Origin: Phyto melanocephala
Lineage: Eukaryota; Arthropoda; Insecta; Diptera; Rhinophoridae
NCBI GenBank assembly: GCA_941918925.1
Contig: OW799237.1
Coordinates: 57,831,997 to 57,895,996, forward strand
Direction of reading: 5' to 3'
Length of the DNA stretch: 64,000 nucleotides
Shown here: in pieces, positions 45,276 through 57,129 of the stretch
Position numbering within the stretch: the first letter of the stretch is position 1
Layout: each line of letters begins with the position of its first letter
The notes under the pieces: generated by a model
Told to the model about the DNA's origin: nothing
Databases searched by the model: none
Seen by the model: only the letters and a program-made list of their open reading frames with translations
Program-made: the position numbers and the translations under genes

Positions 45276-46624
45276 TTTGATTATAGAAGAATAAGTAGTT
45301 AAAAAAGTCAATTTATAAAATACACAGAAGTATACTCTAGTTGATGTTAATAATTTCTTTCACCACTAATGAAAAAAGATCTAATAATGGTAATAATTTA
45401 ATACTCATATGTACATACATCCGCATATAAACAATTTATTTTATTCACATACAAAAAAATTGCTTGAATTTTAATGAAAACTATATACAACGAATGACTT
45501 TTAACCAATCAAAATAATAATAAAACAAAACTTCATAAACTGTTTTCTGTTTTGATATTCAAAATTAACCAATGAAATAAAATATATGTACAGAATAAAC
45601 GGCTAACTAAATACAGTTTCATTTATTTATAAACCAACTGGACTCAAAAAAAAAACAAAAAAAATATATTTTTATTCAAAACGTAGATACTTTATGATTT
45701 TGTATGAGTTTCTGCGCTTGATTGAAAAAATGAATAAAAATTAAATTAAATAAAATATAAAATAGGAAAAACTGTAATGAATTTTATATCTGCTCTGATG
45801 GGATTTGTTAAATTTTTTATTTAATATATATTTTTAACAACCATCTGGGTAGTGTGTATGTAGTATTCATGTTTTATTGCTTCTGTTTTGAGTATGGAAC
45901 ATTTTTGTGTGTATGAATGTATGTATGTATCGTAATCATAACTGTATATAATCGATATAGGGTTTACTGAACGAAACAGATTAAAGTTACATTCATATAA
46001 ACTGCTAAAACCAAAACTGTAAATTTTATGTTATGCCTCTGCTATAAAAATGATAATAAATAAAAGAATAATACATTTTAATTTACCATTTAAAAGAACT
46101 TCTTAAGAAGACTATTCCGAAAATATTTAAAGCAGAATTCGAATCAAAGATTTTTTGTTATTTGAATAAGTGTAAGAGCAGTAATGTTTTAAATGTTCTT
46201 TTAAACAAGATAAATATATTTTTAAGGCAAACTTGTACTAAAATGCAATAAATTTTGTAAAATATTTATTTTTTCCCGAAATTTGTATTCGATGTTGTTA
46301 TAGTTGTTGAACGAGATATTATAACCTTTTAAATTCTTTAGTTCAAATATTTAGTTGTACAAAGTTGTTTTTTAACAAACACGAATGCTTTAGTAGATGC
46401 ATATATTCACACCAGTGAACATTTTGATTTGTGCATTTGATGTCTTTGAATACAATCCAAAAAATTAGCCTTTTGTTGACAATAGACATTAACGCAGTAG
46501 AGCAGTGATGATGATTATGATTTAGAAAAATAGAATATAACGAATAACGAATATGCATTGCATGTATTCTACAAGAGTAAACTAACACTAAACGATTGTT
46601 GTTGGATTTTTTTGACGTGAACTG
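45276..46624. other. AT-rich sequence
   Basis: Nothing is recognised here. Confidence 0.4.
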
Positions 46625-46812
46625 AAACAGACGTAAATACTTTCGTCCACCAGATCACAATATTATTTTCCACGCTGAGATTATAGCAGTTACAGAAAGC
46701 AATAAATGGATAAAGGAAACTGATAGCAAGGCTCCGATTCGTATCTTTACGGATAGCCAGTCAGTTATCAGGTCACTAATAAACGAAAAGGTTCAATCTT
46801 GAACTGTCCTAA
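46625..46812 (+). pseudogene. RNase H fragment of the first LINE family
   Basis: The frame reads AEIIAVTESNKWIKETDSKA then PIRIFTDSQSVI. It aligns without gaps to 4522-4700 of the LINE at the window start (AEIMAITEGIKWIKETNSET, PIRIFTDSQSVI) and includes the Glu and second Asp of the RNase H site. Neither the upstream YTDGS nor anything 3' of the RNase H is present, and a stop follows VQS. A piece cut on both sides is unusual for a LINE, which normally keeps its 3' end. Confidence 0.88.
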
Positions 46813-48135
46813 TATGAAAGAACAAGATATATTTTTCTTATTAAAGTCAATTAAAGACAATTAATTTACAAATAGGTAGAAAACGTTCATTCTGTTCTCT
46901 GATTTACATAATAAATGAGGGTTGTTATATGTATCAAATAAGTTATAACAGATTCAGTTACATCACGTACGGGTATGAGATTTTGTTTTACATATTTTGT
47001 TAAGGCAAAGTACTCAAATTAATTATTTTCATATTGTTATTTATAGACTGACTACTTGCTTTTAAAAAATTAAAAACTAATTTTTATATAGAACAGCTGA
47101 ACTACAATTCAGATTACTTTCTTTATTCCCATAAATCAGTTGTGAGTAAAATAAAAACTTTTGCATATTTTTAACAAAACACGTCTTTCTTTGTTTGGAA
47201 TTAATTTCCTCATACTCTCAAATGGAAGACTTGTGTTTTTCTTTGTCACTACTGAGCTTTTATAAATTAAGATCTAGTTTTATTCTATTGGGTAGATGCT
47301 TCAGCGAAAACATCATAAATTAATATCTAATAATAAAAAAAAAATATTTAAATATAATTTTTATTTAAATTAAAAAACTCTTAAATTCGCTGAGTATAAT
47401 TCTCAATTAAAATAATCAAAATTTATTTAAGGAAAGTAAGTAAATTTTTATAAAATGATAAAAACGTTAAAAATTCTTAATTTAAAAAACAAAGTTTTCA
47501 TGTTGTAATATCTTTCTTATTGTCTTTGTTTATTATCACAAAAATTCAAAATAGACAATGAAATTTTCGACAAATCAACCACTTTTGCCATAATTTGAAG
47601 TTTTTGCAAATAATATTTTTATGCGATAAAATATTTCTTTTAAGAATTAATTTATAAGATTAAATAGAATAGAAATTTACTAAAAAATTAACAAAAAAAT
47701 CAGTAAAAATTACATTTGTAGATGCATTTTCATAAATACTTGTGATTTAAGACCATTTAAATGGACTTGTGATTAATTTAAGGTTTAAAATATTTAATCA
47801 GTATTGATAGCTTTAACATTATACGGGGAATAAAAATTTTTAACAAAAAATTTTAATGTTATTGTTTAATGTATGTATAAGTATGTATATATTTGTTTAA
47901 TGTATGTATAAGTATGTATATATTTACCAGCTATAACTTAGTTTGCGTTATTTTTTATTTGGAAGACACCACATTTGAGCGCATTAATAAAATCTTGAAT
48001 GAAGTTTCTCGATTTTATTGCCAATATACAAGTAAACATAAGAAAAGAATTTGTTAAAAAAAATTGACGACTGCGCCATACATATATTAAAAAATTTGCA
48101 GATCGGTCTAGTTGTTTTTGGCAAAAACGTGTGAA
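46813..48135. other. AT-rich sequence
   Basis: No gene is recognised. A perfect 31-bp duplication lies at 47862-47923. Confidence 0.4.
47862..47923 (+). repeat. Perfect 31-bp tandem duplication
   Basis: The unit TTGTTTAATGTATGTATAAG (first 20 bases), ending GTATGTATATAT, occurs twice head to tail without a difference, which indicates a recent event. Confidence 0.9.
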
Positions 48136-48138
48136 TAA

Positions 48139-48738
48139 CCTACCGTTGCCACATGCAAGTGCAAGTGAAAAAAAACCAATACACTAACACTTTTTTACTA
48201 ACACAACTACACTTTGGCAACCTGCGACTCAGCTTGCGAAGAAATTTTTAAGCAAGTAAAATTTTTACAGTTACGGCAAGTAAAGTGACAAGCCGAAAAA
48301 CAGTGTTGTCTAATACTGAGTTTTTTGTTAACTCAATAATATATCATACAATTGTGGTATATAATTCAGCTAATTTTTTTAATAGTTATGTATATGTGTA
48401 TATGAAGAATATTAAGAAAAAATATAAATATTCATTTAAAATGTAAGTTTTAATATAAATATCAAAATTTAATAAAAAAAAATTATATTAAAAAGTTACA
48501 TGTCTAAAGGTAACGTTCAATAGTGGCTATTGACAACACTTAATTACCAATTGTAGCAGCGCCATTTGTTTTAAATTTGTTTGAAGTTTATTTGTTGACG
48601 ACATTTTAAAAATGAACTTGCACTGTGCTGTGTAGCCACTCAAAAAATTTTTGTGTTTTTTTTGGCATTTCTCCTGATTTTCGTTAGTAATACGTATACA
48701 CTACTTGCAAGTAAATACTTGCCTGTGGCAACGTAGGG
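48139..48738. mobile_element. 600-bp MITE with TAA duplications, PIF/Harbinger-type
   Basis: The left end is CCTACCGTTGCCACATGCAA. The right end, read on the other strand, is CCCTACGTTGCCACAGGCAA. TAA lies at 48136-48138 and 48739-48741. Several AAGTAAA/GCAAGT words recur near both ends. It has no coding capacity. PIF/Harbinger protein remnants lie about 400 bp to the right (49146-49657), outside its ends. Confidence 0.82.
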
Positions 48739-49145
48739 TAAGAACAATGGAGATTAAAAAAATCGATTACAGCGCTGCTTATAGTCCTAAAAAATATGTT
48801 TTCTTAGTTTGTGACACTAAAGGTGAAATAAACCATTTGTTCTGAACAAAATTTTTTCGGGAGAATAACACTTTTTACTGAGAGTTTTCTGCATTTCCAT
48901 TTCAGAAAATTCGTCCGAAAAAACAAAGCTGCCATATAACATAAAAATGCAAACAGTTGTACAAAGTGGCAGCACCGCTAGCAAACTATGTAAATAAATA
49001 CAAACGTACATTATTTCATTAAAATATATGTGAAGAATATGTCGGATAGAATAAAACAAAAATTATTATTTTTAATTGAAGTGCATAAAGCCAATTTGTT
49101 TGCAAAAGAAATTTATAAAAAAAATCGAAAATAAAAAGAGTCGCA

Positions 49146-49361
49146 GTGAGAAAAATCTTAAAAGAAAGAAGATCACATGGTTTATTTCACACATTGGTTC
49201 CTGATATGCAACTTAATGACGTGGAGTCCTTTATAAATTTTCACCGTATGGATCCAAACACGTTTCAAGAACTCCTTGAAATTTTAGGACCTGATTTGCA
49301 TAGTATACCTATCCGTAAACATGAACTTTTTCCAATATTTTTGTTAAGGGCTGCTTTATAG
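49146..49361 (+). pseudogene. PIF/Harbinger transposase (HARBI1-like) N-terminal fragment
   Basis: The frame has RRSHGLFHTLVPDMQLNDVE, then a segment FHRMDPNTFQELLEILGPDL. This is the typical pre-catalytic region of HARBI1/ALP1-type nucleases ('...G.(Y/F)H.L...L...D...F..(Y/F)(F/L)RM.P..F..LL..(V/L)GP'). It ends at a TAG (49359-49361) before any DDE residue. Upstream, GTCGGATAGAATAAAAC near 49040 may belong to the same element. The partner MADF protein fragment lies 150 bp downstream on the opposite strand, the normal divergent or convergent layout of PIF elements. Confidence 0.78.
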
Positions 49362-49509
49362 CGTCTGCGCAGAGTTTTCCACAGCACTTGACATTCGTTT
49401 CCTACAACAACTATAAATAAAGATAAATTGTATTATCGCGACCGATTATGACCCTATGGCTAGGATTTTGTAAATAAATGAATGTATAAATAAACTAAAA
49501 TGTACTTAC

Positions 49510-49657
49510 GACCGATTCCAGTGGCGGCTCTTATTTCATTCCATAAACCCTGTTTTAAATAATTATTTTTGTATTTGCTCATGTCATACAAACATTCTCT
49601 TTCTGGTTTTTTTAATTCTTCTATTAATTTTTGAGCAATATTTTCATTAAATTCCAT
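49510..49657 (-). pseudogene. PIF/Harbinger-associated MADF (Myb-like) protein, first exon
   Basis: From ATG 49657 the frame reads MEFNENIAQKLIEELKKPER, then a segment with LYDMSKYKNNYLKQGLWNEI. This is the MADF pattern ('LI..V...P.LYD....YKN...K...W..I...'). It meets a consensus donor, C|GTAAGTAC, at 49509, so the reading beyond that is intron. In PIF/Harbinger elements a Myb/MADF-type protein works with the transposase in DNA binding. The second exon is not recognised. Confidence 0.75.
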
Positions 49658-49837
49658 TTTAATCGTTAATTTTCGGCAAAAACAATTTTTGTATAATAAA
49701 TGTACTGACACTGTATGATGTGGCAACCAAATTTAATTTTCATGTAAATATTGAAAAAAGTGGCATCCCAATTCAGTTTCTTCTGAACAAGAATTAAAAT
49801 TAAACCAATTCAAGAAAAAATTTTCTAAACAAAATAA

Positions 49838-49859
49838 TCTCTCTCTCTCTCTCTCTCTC
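49838..49859. repeat. (TC)n microsatellite
   Basis: Eleven TC/CT units. Confidence 0.95.
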
Positions 49860-49887
49860 AAAAGTAAAACGTTAAACTCAATATAAA

Positions 49888-51657
49888 ACAAGTAAGAGCA
49901 CTATATTCGGCTGTGCCGAATCTTTTATACCCACCACCAATTTTGTGTACATTTAAAGCACAATATTTACTATTTTGTTAATCGTTATGGCATAATCTCT
50001 TTATAATAAAATATGTATCACCTTCTTTGTAGAGGATGGTTAAAATTTAAGGGCCCATGTTGAAGGTGAACTACACCTAGTCTTTAAATTTGCTTTCTGC
50101 ATTTCATTTGACATTTCTCAATCTCAAACTTACTCAATTTGATCCGTGAAAAGATACGCAAATGAGCAGGTTTTTTATAAAAATGGGCGTTCAGATCAAA
50201 ATGTATTTTGTGCGCTTCGTAATTCTTTTGATCAATATAATCGTTCAAATTCGTCCACAGTCGGGAGAATTGTAAAAAATATTTAAATTTCTGCAAAACA
50301 GGTCTGTATAAAATGTTAGAAAACCTGTGAATGCCTTCTTAGTTTATTGAATGGGTACCATTGCTGTTTTTTGCGATAGTGTGGCAAAAGAGCAGTCAAC
50401 CTCGACTCATCATGATACCCAACAATTGAACATCAACATTGTCATTGAAAATTTGTATCATTAGAGAAAGGAGTGGCGCCAAGGATGGGGGGCCGATATT
50501 TTGTTAAATACATAATTGAACCATACAAATATTATAATTACAAAAAGAAATAATAATAATATCCTAAATAATTTGTGTTTTATTTAAATTCAACATCGGT
50601 CCTTAAAATTTAACCACCCTTTATAACTTCGATATGCTACTAAAATGCTTTTGTAAGTGTAGTCTTTCAATGAAAGTGGGCGTGTAGTAGATATTCCAAT
50701 ATAGTCCTTTATTTTCCCAAAAACTTTGTCAATAGAGAAATTATATGAATTTAAGATAAACCGTTATATGGGTGGTAGGCGTTAAAGTGGGCGTGTCACC
50801 TAAACTTTTTGGCACAACAATTACATTGATTAGAAGGATATACGTAGCAAATTTTATCATCATACCTTTTATTTTTGCGGTTTTATGAGCTTTTAAATTT
50901 CATTAACGGTAGATAACGTGAAAAGTGGGCGTTATAGTAGGCGTGTCAAAGTTATTTTTGCGAATGAGTACAACTTAGGTGTTTCAATGTAGCCCTTTAT
51001 TATTCCAAAATCTTTATTAATAGAGAAATTATATGAATTTTAGTTAAAACGTTATATGTGAGGGGGCGTAAAAGTGGGCGTGGCACATTGATTTTCCGTT
51101 AAAAAAAAGCCACTCACCAAGAAGCAGAGTGTGCAAAATTTCAGAGTCGTACATCCAATTTTGTTGATTTATGACGTTTTTGTTTTTAAATATACCGATA
51201 AATACACTGTGCGGTACAAATTTTCGTACATTTTGATCGATAACTCCTTTCATAATAAATAGATTTAGATAATTTTTGGGAAAAAATATTGTTTTTACTC
51301 AGGAAATATATATTCGAAGTCTCATGAGTCTTCCATTTTATTCGATGTTCGAAGGACACGGTTTTTTCGACCTACTCTTGCTTTTTGAGCTATAACTCTC
51401 TTCCTAATATTCCGATTTAGCCCAAACTTTGTCTATAAGAAAGATTCTGGCAAAATTTGAGCCCCCTAGCTTTTTTGGTGCGACCTCTATCGTGCTTTTA
51501 ACAGACGAACAGACGGACGGACATAGCTAGATCGTCATCAAATCAAATTCTGATTCAGAATATACTTTATGGGGTCTAAAATGGATATTTCGATGTGTTA
51601 CAAACGGAATGACAAAATGAATATACCCCCACCATTTTTTTGGTGGCGGTATAAAAA
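49888..51657 (+). repeat. Family A, complete copy with nested mariner
   Basis: It starts ACAAGTAAGAGCACTATATTC with a perfect hairpin (ATTCGGCTGTGCCGAAT) and TTTTATACCCACCACCAATT. It ends ACCCCCACCATTTTTTTGGTGGCGGTATAAAAA. It has the same module order as the copy at 10237-12876 but fewer modules. Confidence 0.88.
50032..50621 (+). mobile_element. Nested Tc1/mariner-type element in family A
   Basis: The ends GAGGATGGTTAAAATTTAAG and, on the other strand, AAGGGTGGTTAAATTTTAAG are flanked by TA (50030-50031, 50622-50623). It sits at exactly the same family A position as the one at 10373-10979. A transposase trace, AVFCDSVAKEQSTSTHHDTQ, is readable near 50360-50430. Confidence 0.85.
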
Positions 51658-52616
51658 TTAGTTCTGAACTAAAATTTTATGGGCTAATCCAGCTTAAGTT
51701 TACCTAAGCGCCTCTATTTAAATGAACACTTTTGATTGCTTAAACAACAAAAAAATCATTACAAAATATTTAGTTAAATTTACTTAAAATACATAAATAC
51801 TAACCGTTTTTCTTAGAAACTCATTACCAGTGATGGAAATTTAGCTGTTTTCCAGTCAGATTTAGCAATTTTAAAGCCTGTTTAACGGACAAAAATACTT
51901 TTTAGCTATTAGCGGTTTACCTTTTTTTTAGTGAAATAAAATTTTAAGTTAATTGGGACATCAATTTTTCAATTATAAATTCTATGTAACAGAAGTTTCA
52001 GGACACTCTTAAAGTTCGGAGATTATATAAAACGAAACATTTGTTTTATAAATGCAGGTGTGTTTAGGTTTGTTCTTCAAATGTTATTTGTGCCTAAACT
52101 TTTTTGGTTCACTACAAAGGGATGATTTTATTTACATCACTAAGAGACACAGCTCACACAAACGCAATTAATTTAATATATAATTAATAAAAATTAATAT
52201 ACACATTATTAGTTCAACATATTAACACTATTTGTTTATAAATATTTTTCAGAACAGTTGACTGCACAAAAAGTAAAAAAAAAGATATTCCCACTTCAAA
52301 TTTTTTAATAATTAATTTTTGAATAATTGCTTATTTTTTATATTATTATTTTAAGATAGAAAGAATGTAAATCATACGAAAATTTCAGAGCAATTGGAAA
52401 AGTTAACAGATATCTCAAACATGCAATAGTGGTTTTATACATAAACTGTTAGGTCTTTTACTTAATTTTTTTTTTTCGCTAATTTAATTACTCATATTTC
52501 TATATAATAAATATATAATATAAAAACTTATTTTCTATATAGACAGTTAGTTTATTGAAATCACTAAGCTTTTATCAATTTCTTAGCACAAAAAAAAAGA
52601 ACAAGCATAAAGAGCA
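51658..52616. other. AT-rich sequence
   Basis: Nothing is recognised here. Confidence 0.4.
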
Positions 52617-52750
52617 ACAAGTAAAATAACTATATTCTGCCATTCAGAATCTGGTAATACTCTTCACGATCATGTACATACAAAGGTAAAATGATTACAT
52701 CGCAGCATTGCCTTGATTCCAGTTTACTGTGTTCCACTTGTCAAGCTTTC
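52617..52750 (+). repeat. Family B 5' fragment
   Basis: ACAAGTAAAATAACTATATTC, then a hairpin variant (ATTCTGCCATTCAGAAT), AATACTCTTCACGATCATGTA and AAAATGATTACATCGCAGC match the start of the family B copies at 26769 and 53456. Confidence 0.65.
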
Positions 52751-52794
52751 ATTTACACTTTTAAATACTAAATATGGCACATTTATTTTTATAT

Positions 52795-53397
52795 ACGCCA
52801 TTATGTAGTCATATATAGTTTCTATAACAATATTTGGTTGTCGGAAACAAGTAATAGTTATTTTTATTTCATTTTATTACTTTTCGTAAAAATTTCAAAA
52901 TAGTTATCATTTAAAAATATTAAAAAAAATATTATATTCAAAAGCATTAAAAATTACAAACAATCATTAAATAATAGGTGAGACAATAGTCTGATTACAA
53001 AATAATTAAGCTATGATTTTTTTTTATAATAATTTTATTTCAACTCTTCTTCTTGCTAAATATATTTTTATTATTTTAAAAGTTTAAGATTAAAGAAAAT
53101 TTACAAATAAACGATAAAATGTAAAAAAACATTGGTATTAAAATTGCATTTAAATTGGTAGGTACAATCAATATGTGTATGTTACAGCAAAAGACAATAA
53201 TTTACCGTAGAGAAGCAAACATTGTCGATTTCAATTGTAGTCATATACATACATAAATGACTATTGAATGATACTTTAATTAAACATAATAATGATAACT
53301 GGTAACCATTATATGTTTTAACGATAATCATACAATTCAATCATAGTAAGTTGCTCTTCGATTATGGTTACCACAACCATATTTTTTCTTTGCATTG
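52795..53397 (+). mobile_element. Third copy of the TA-flanked MITE (left end lost)
   Basis: CTATAACAATATTTGGTTGTC near 52818, AACTGGTAACCATTATATG near 53296, and the right end TATGGTTACCACAACCATATTTTTTCTTTGCATTG match the MITEs at 61203-61923 and 62154-62883. The left inverted repeat is missing. Confidence 0.78.
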
Positions 53398-53455
53398 TAG
53401 GTTTCAAGCCGATTTATAAGTTCGACAGTCACTAGCGTGTCTAAACATTATTGAG

Positions 53456-53760
53456 GAGAAATGCTATGTTCTGCCGTACAGAATCTGGTAATGGCCTACA
53501 CTATCATATATATACACAGGTACATATGGTACCACATCGTGGATTAGCCCAGATTTCAGATTTAATGTTATATGCCATTTTGATTAATTATTTCCGACGC
53601 CATGTTTGATTTTGAACTTATCTGTATTCTACTTGTTAAGCTTTTCTATTTGATACCCGTACCGATGAGGTTAGAACAAATTATCTGCCATTTAGTTAAG
53701 TATGCGACCTTGGATTTTAACTTTTGCATACTTTACTATGGATAAGGGCGTTTGCATGTA
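53456..53760 (+). repeat. Family B 5' half
   Basis: GCTATGTTCTGCCGTACAGAATCTGG, TACCACATCGTGGATTAGCC and GACGCCATGTTTGATTTTGAAC are family B landmarks. It breaks off before the 3' part. Confidence 0.65.
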
Positions 53761-54024
53761 TTTGCCGTTCAGGAAATATAGTTTAAACTCATCAGTATTT
53801 TTAATTGTTGGTATTTCATACATATACTGTTTCTTTATTTTAAAGTTTTTTTTTTTTGCTTTTTATGGTTTATGAAATATGAAACTGTTTACCAGTTGCA
53901 TTGGCTTACCTGTAGCCAAGACACATAGAATATCACACATACAATTGAGATATGTATATGTATTTATATGTATTTGTTTTAAAACAAAATTAAGTTAGTT
54001 TTCGTAAATAATTGTTTTATGTTT

Positions 54025-54784
54025 GTTATACCCTTCACACAGTGAAAAAGGGTATATATAGGTTTGTCATTCCGTGTGAAATTTCTACAATTTTCATTTC
54101 CGACCCCATAAAGTATATATTTTCTGAAAGCTTATGAATAGAGGAGTCGATTAAGCCCTGACCGTCTGTCCGTCTGTCCGTCTGACCGTCTGTCCGTGTG
54201 TATGTTGAAATCAACTTTTTGAAGCCCCCCGACATAGGTTGGACCCGGGTAAGGTATTAAAATATCAGAAATATTCGGGAGTAGATCGGTATTGAAAATC
54301 AGAAACATCGGTACATAAACAACTGAGATATGAGCAAAAACCCACGACCACCTCGATTTTCTTTTCATAAAAACAACATTACAACAACAACATACATACA
54401 TACAAACGTGTATACTGGTTAGAGAAAACGTGGCATCGAATCCCAGCTGAGGCAAAAAAATTTTTTTTTAAATTTTTTTAAAATTTTTTTTTTTAATTTT
54501 TTTTTTATTTTTTTTTTATTTTTTATTTAATATATTATATATATTTTTATTATTATTTTTTTTTATTTTTTTTTTTTTAATTTTTTTTTTATTTTTTTTT
54601 GTTTTATATATATTATATATGTATATTATAATTTTTTTTTTTAATTTTTTTTTTAAATTTTTTTTTTTAAATTTTTTTTTTATTTTTTTTTTTGTTTTTT
54701 TTAACATACATACGTGAATTTACTGTTATTGCATGACTACACGTTGTGAAGGGTATATAAGATTCGGCACGGCCGAATATAGCG
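54025..54784 (-). repeat. Family B copy with an internal poly-T array
   Basis: The minus-strand 3' end TTATACCCTTCACACAGTG is at 54027. CCGTCTGTCCGTCTGTCCGTCTGACCGTCTG lies near 54160. The 5' end is GAAGGGTATATAAGATTCGGCACGGCCGAATATAGCGCTTTTACTT at the right, with a perfect 7-bp-arm hairpin (ATTCGGC-ACG-GCCGAAT). The centre (54456-54704) is T-rich low-complexity DNA. Confidence 0.82.
54456..54704. repeat. Poly-T/(ATTTTTTTT)n low-complexity array
   Basis: T8-T10 runs are separated by A, AAA or TATATA. A second block follows at 54795-54905, just outside the family B end. Confidence 0.9.
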
Positions 54785-54794
54785 CTTTTACTTG

Positions 54795-54905
54795 GTTTTT
54801 TTTTGTTTTGTATATATTATATACATAATAATTTTTTTAAAAATTTTTTTTTTAAAAAATTTTTTTTTTTTAAATTTTTTTTTTTTTTTAAATTTTTTTT
54901 TTTTG
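54795..54905. repeat. Second poly-T array
   Basis: TTTTTTTAAA units of the same type as 54456-54704. Confidence 0.9.
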
Positions 54906-55689
54906 TGTTTTAATTGAAATTTAATATGGTCACACTATAAGCTGTTATGTGAAAAGAAAATTGTAATTTATATTTGCTGCACGTACTCAGCATATTATTT
55001 TCCAACATTTGTATAAGCGAGAAGAAATTGTTATAAAATAATTACAAAATTAATATTCTTTGTTTATTTTTGGTCTTTCTTTCCACAAGCAGAAAACAAC
55101 TCTGTTAACTACAATAGATGTTTTTTTCTGTCGTTGTTGTGCTTCATACGACGAATTTACAAAGCGAAATTTTATCCAAATACGTTTTTCGTCCAGGTTT
55201 TGCGAGTAGCATTATTTTATTTTTTGTTATACCGAACTTAATTCGGCACACATTCAACGATCGTTACTGTTATACTAATACAACTGGCTGTGCTATTCGG
55301 CTATTTATAGTGGCAGTGCTGTCAAATTGTGACTTTCCATAAATTTTCTGCATATACGCACGAGTAGGCCGCTACATTTAAATTAAAAAGTAGATGTCAG
55401 TGTAATGTAAAGTAATATGTGGGCAAAATAACTACGCCTTAAGGTATGCCGCTCATAATGCAAAATTTCAGCCTTGTAATACTTAACATGTTAGTCGACC
55501 AACCAGCTCGTCAAAGGAAATGTTAAATGTAAATAAACCTACTGTTAATTAAACTTCTTTAAATAAAAACTACTAAAAATGCTACTGTAAAATACAATAA
55601 CGAAATTCAAATTTAAATTAGTCGAATAAAAGTGTAAGTCTGCAAAAATATTTTCTGAGTTCAGAATTCATTTAAGGACAGTATAGCCA
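54906..55689. other. Less AT-rich sequence of unknown nature
   Basis: TGGTCACACTA at 54925 fits the Drosophila core-promoter Motif 1 consensus (YGGTCACACTR). The stretch at 55120-55370 is unusually rich in CpG-containing words for this window, and CAGTGCTGTCAAATTGTGAC at 55315 could also be a transposon end. No coding frame that I recognise follows. Confidence 0.3.
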
Positions 55690-56010
55690 AAAAAATAACT
55701 CGAACCGAAAGTAGTTATAACTTAAAAAGTATGAAAACCTTAAACGTTATAAAACCGACAGAATTACAGGATATACGATTCTGAAATTTACTAATTTAAG
55801 TCTTCAATTAATTTTATTGTTACAACGGGAAAAAGGGTGACACGCCTACTCTAGCGCCCATCTCCAATAAAACGTTTTCTCTTTAATTATAAATTTATTA
55901 ATGAACAAAGATTAAAAAAGAACAGTGGTCTCTGCGTCTTAACATCTATGTAGAAATCATAATCAGAAATTATTTTGTGACATAATTAGACGCATGATTC
56001 TAAGTTTTAC
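55690..56010 (-). repeat. Family A fragment
   Basis: GACACGCCTACTCTAGCGCCCATCTCCAATAAAACGTTTT at 55840, preceded by ATAAAACCGACAGAATTAC and GATTCTGAAATTT, matches family A modules on the minus strand. Confidence 0.6.
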
Positions 56011-56269
56011 AAATATCTTGATTATTTGGTTAATTTTACTGTACCGGGTGGCCCAAATAAGACCAGCCGATGTGAAACAAAAATAACATTTTTACTTTTT
56101 AACATAATTTTTTTTTTATTTTTGCAGATTATAACTGAACTCTTGGAAATTTTAAATGAATACGTACAGTCAACAACAATGAATTAAAATTATCTATTTT
56201 TTATTTTTCTTCTCAACGATCTCAACGATCAATTGTTCTGACGCAGCGAAATTATCGCCGTTTTTTGAC

Positions 56270-56580
56270 GTAAGATTAGCGCCCTCATCTTTCATGAGTT
56301 TAGTTCGCCGTTTTAAGGAACTGGGTTTAGTTGTCGACCGTCCAGAAAGAGGTGCTCATCGCAATATTCGTACTAAAGACAACGTGGAAGCTGTGCAGCA
56401 GAGTGCTGCAAACGATCCATCTGTTTCAACTCGTCGCCGTTGTGGCCAATTGGGTATACCCAGAAAAACATTACAGAGAATTTTAAAGTTGGATCTTAAT
56501 ATGTATCCATACAAAGTTCAAATTGTGCAACCGATTCTACCGCAGGACCCCCACAACGACTACAATACGCTATTCGCTTT
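56270..56580 (+). pseudogene. Mariner-type transposase N-terminal remnant
   Basis: The frame reads SLVRRFKELGLVVDRPERGA, then a segment ending DPSVSTRRRCGQLGIPRKTL, QRILKLDL, and YPYKVQIVQPILPQD. This is the second helix-turn-helix and linker of the insect mariner-type transposases ('V.RF...G.V.D.P..G....RT..N...V..S......S.RR...QLGI...(S/T)L.RIL...L...PYK.Q..Q.L...D'). It stops before the catalytic FSDEAHF block, which is the block found at 37529-37735. The upstream GGGTGGCCCAAATAAGACCAG at 56047 may be a degenerate inverted repeat, with GTTGGGCCATAATAATTA near 56777 as its partner, but the pairing is poor. Confidence 0.85.
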
Positions 56581-56659
56581 ACAAAATTATGATGTTCTAA
56601 AAAGTACCAAAATATTTTCCCGAATTTTCCCTTTTTTCTCTTTTAGGAATGTGATTTAA

Positions 56660-57129
56660 TATTTATTTTATTGCATAATATTTTATATCTGATGAAATCT
56701 CTGTTAAAATTGTTGTTAATGTTGGCTCTGTAACTGGGACCTAAAAATTCAACTTAAATAGTTGTCCATATGCTGTTGGGCCATAATAATTATCAAATTA
56801 AATTACTGAGTAATGTTAGAATTTATTTTAAAGTAACAGAAATAGCGACTATTTTACACCTCACACATGCGAATATGAAAAAAGCGCCTAAATACAATTA
56901 ATATTTTTTTCGCGGATAAACAGTACAATTTAAATTTTTTCCAAGCTTTATGTCTGTGGTTGGTACCTAGTGTACCTACCCAAAAAGTACTTAGTTATAG
57001 TTTTTACCCGTTTTGAATTTAGTGATTGAAAATTAAAAAAAAAGGCCAGACACCTGTCAGGTTATTATTATTCAAGCAGATTGCAATACCTTTTTATATT
57101 AAACTGTATCATTTTTACTATAACAGATA
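56660..57129. other. AT-rich sequence
   Basis: Nothing is recognised apart from the possible mariner end near 56780. Confidence 0.4.

Noticed and set aside
54516..54707. Lys/Asn-rich 63-codon frame
   Set aside because: It is produced by the poly-T array on the other strand.
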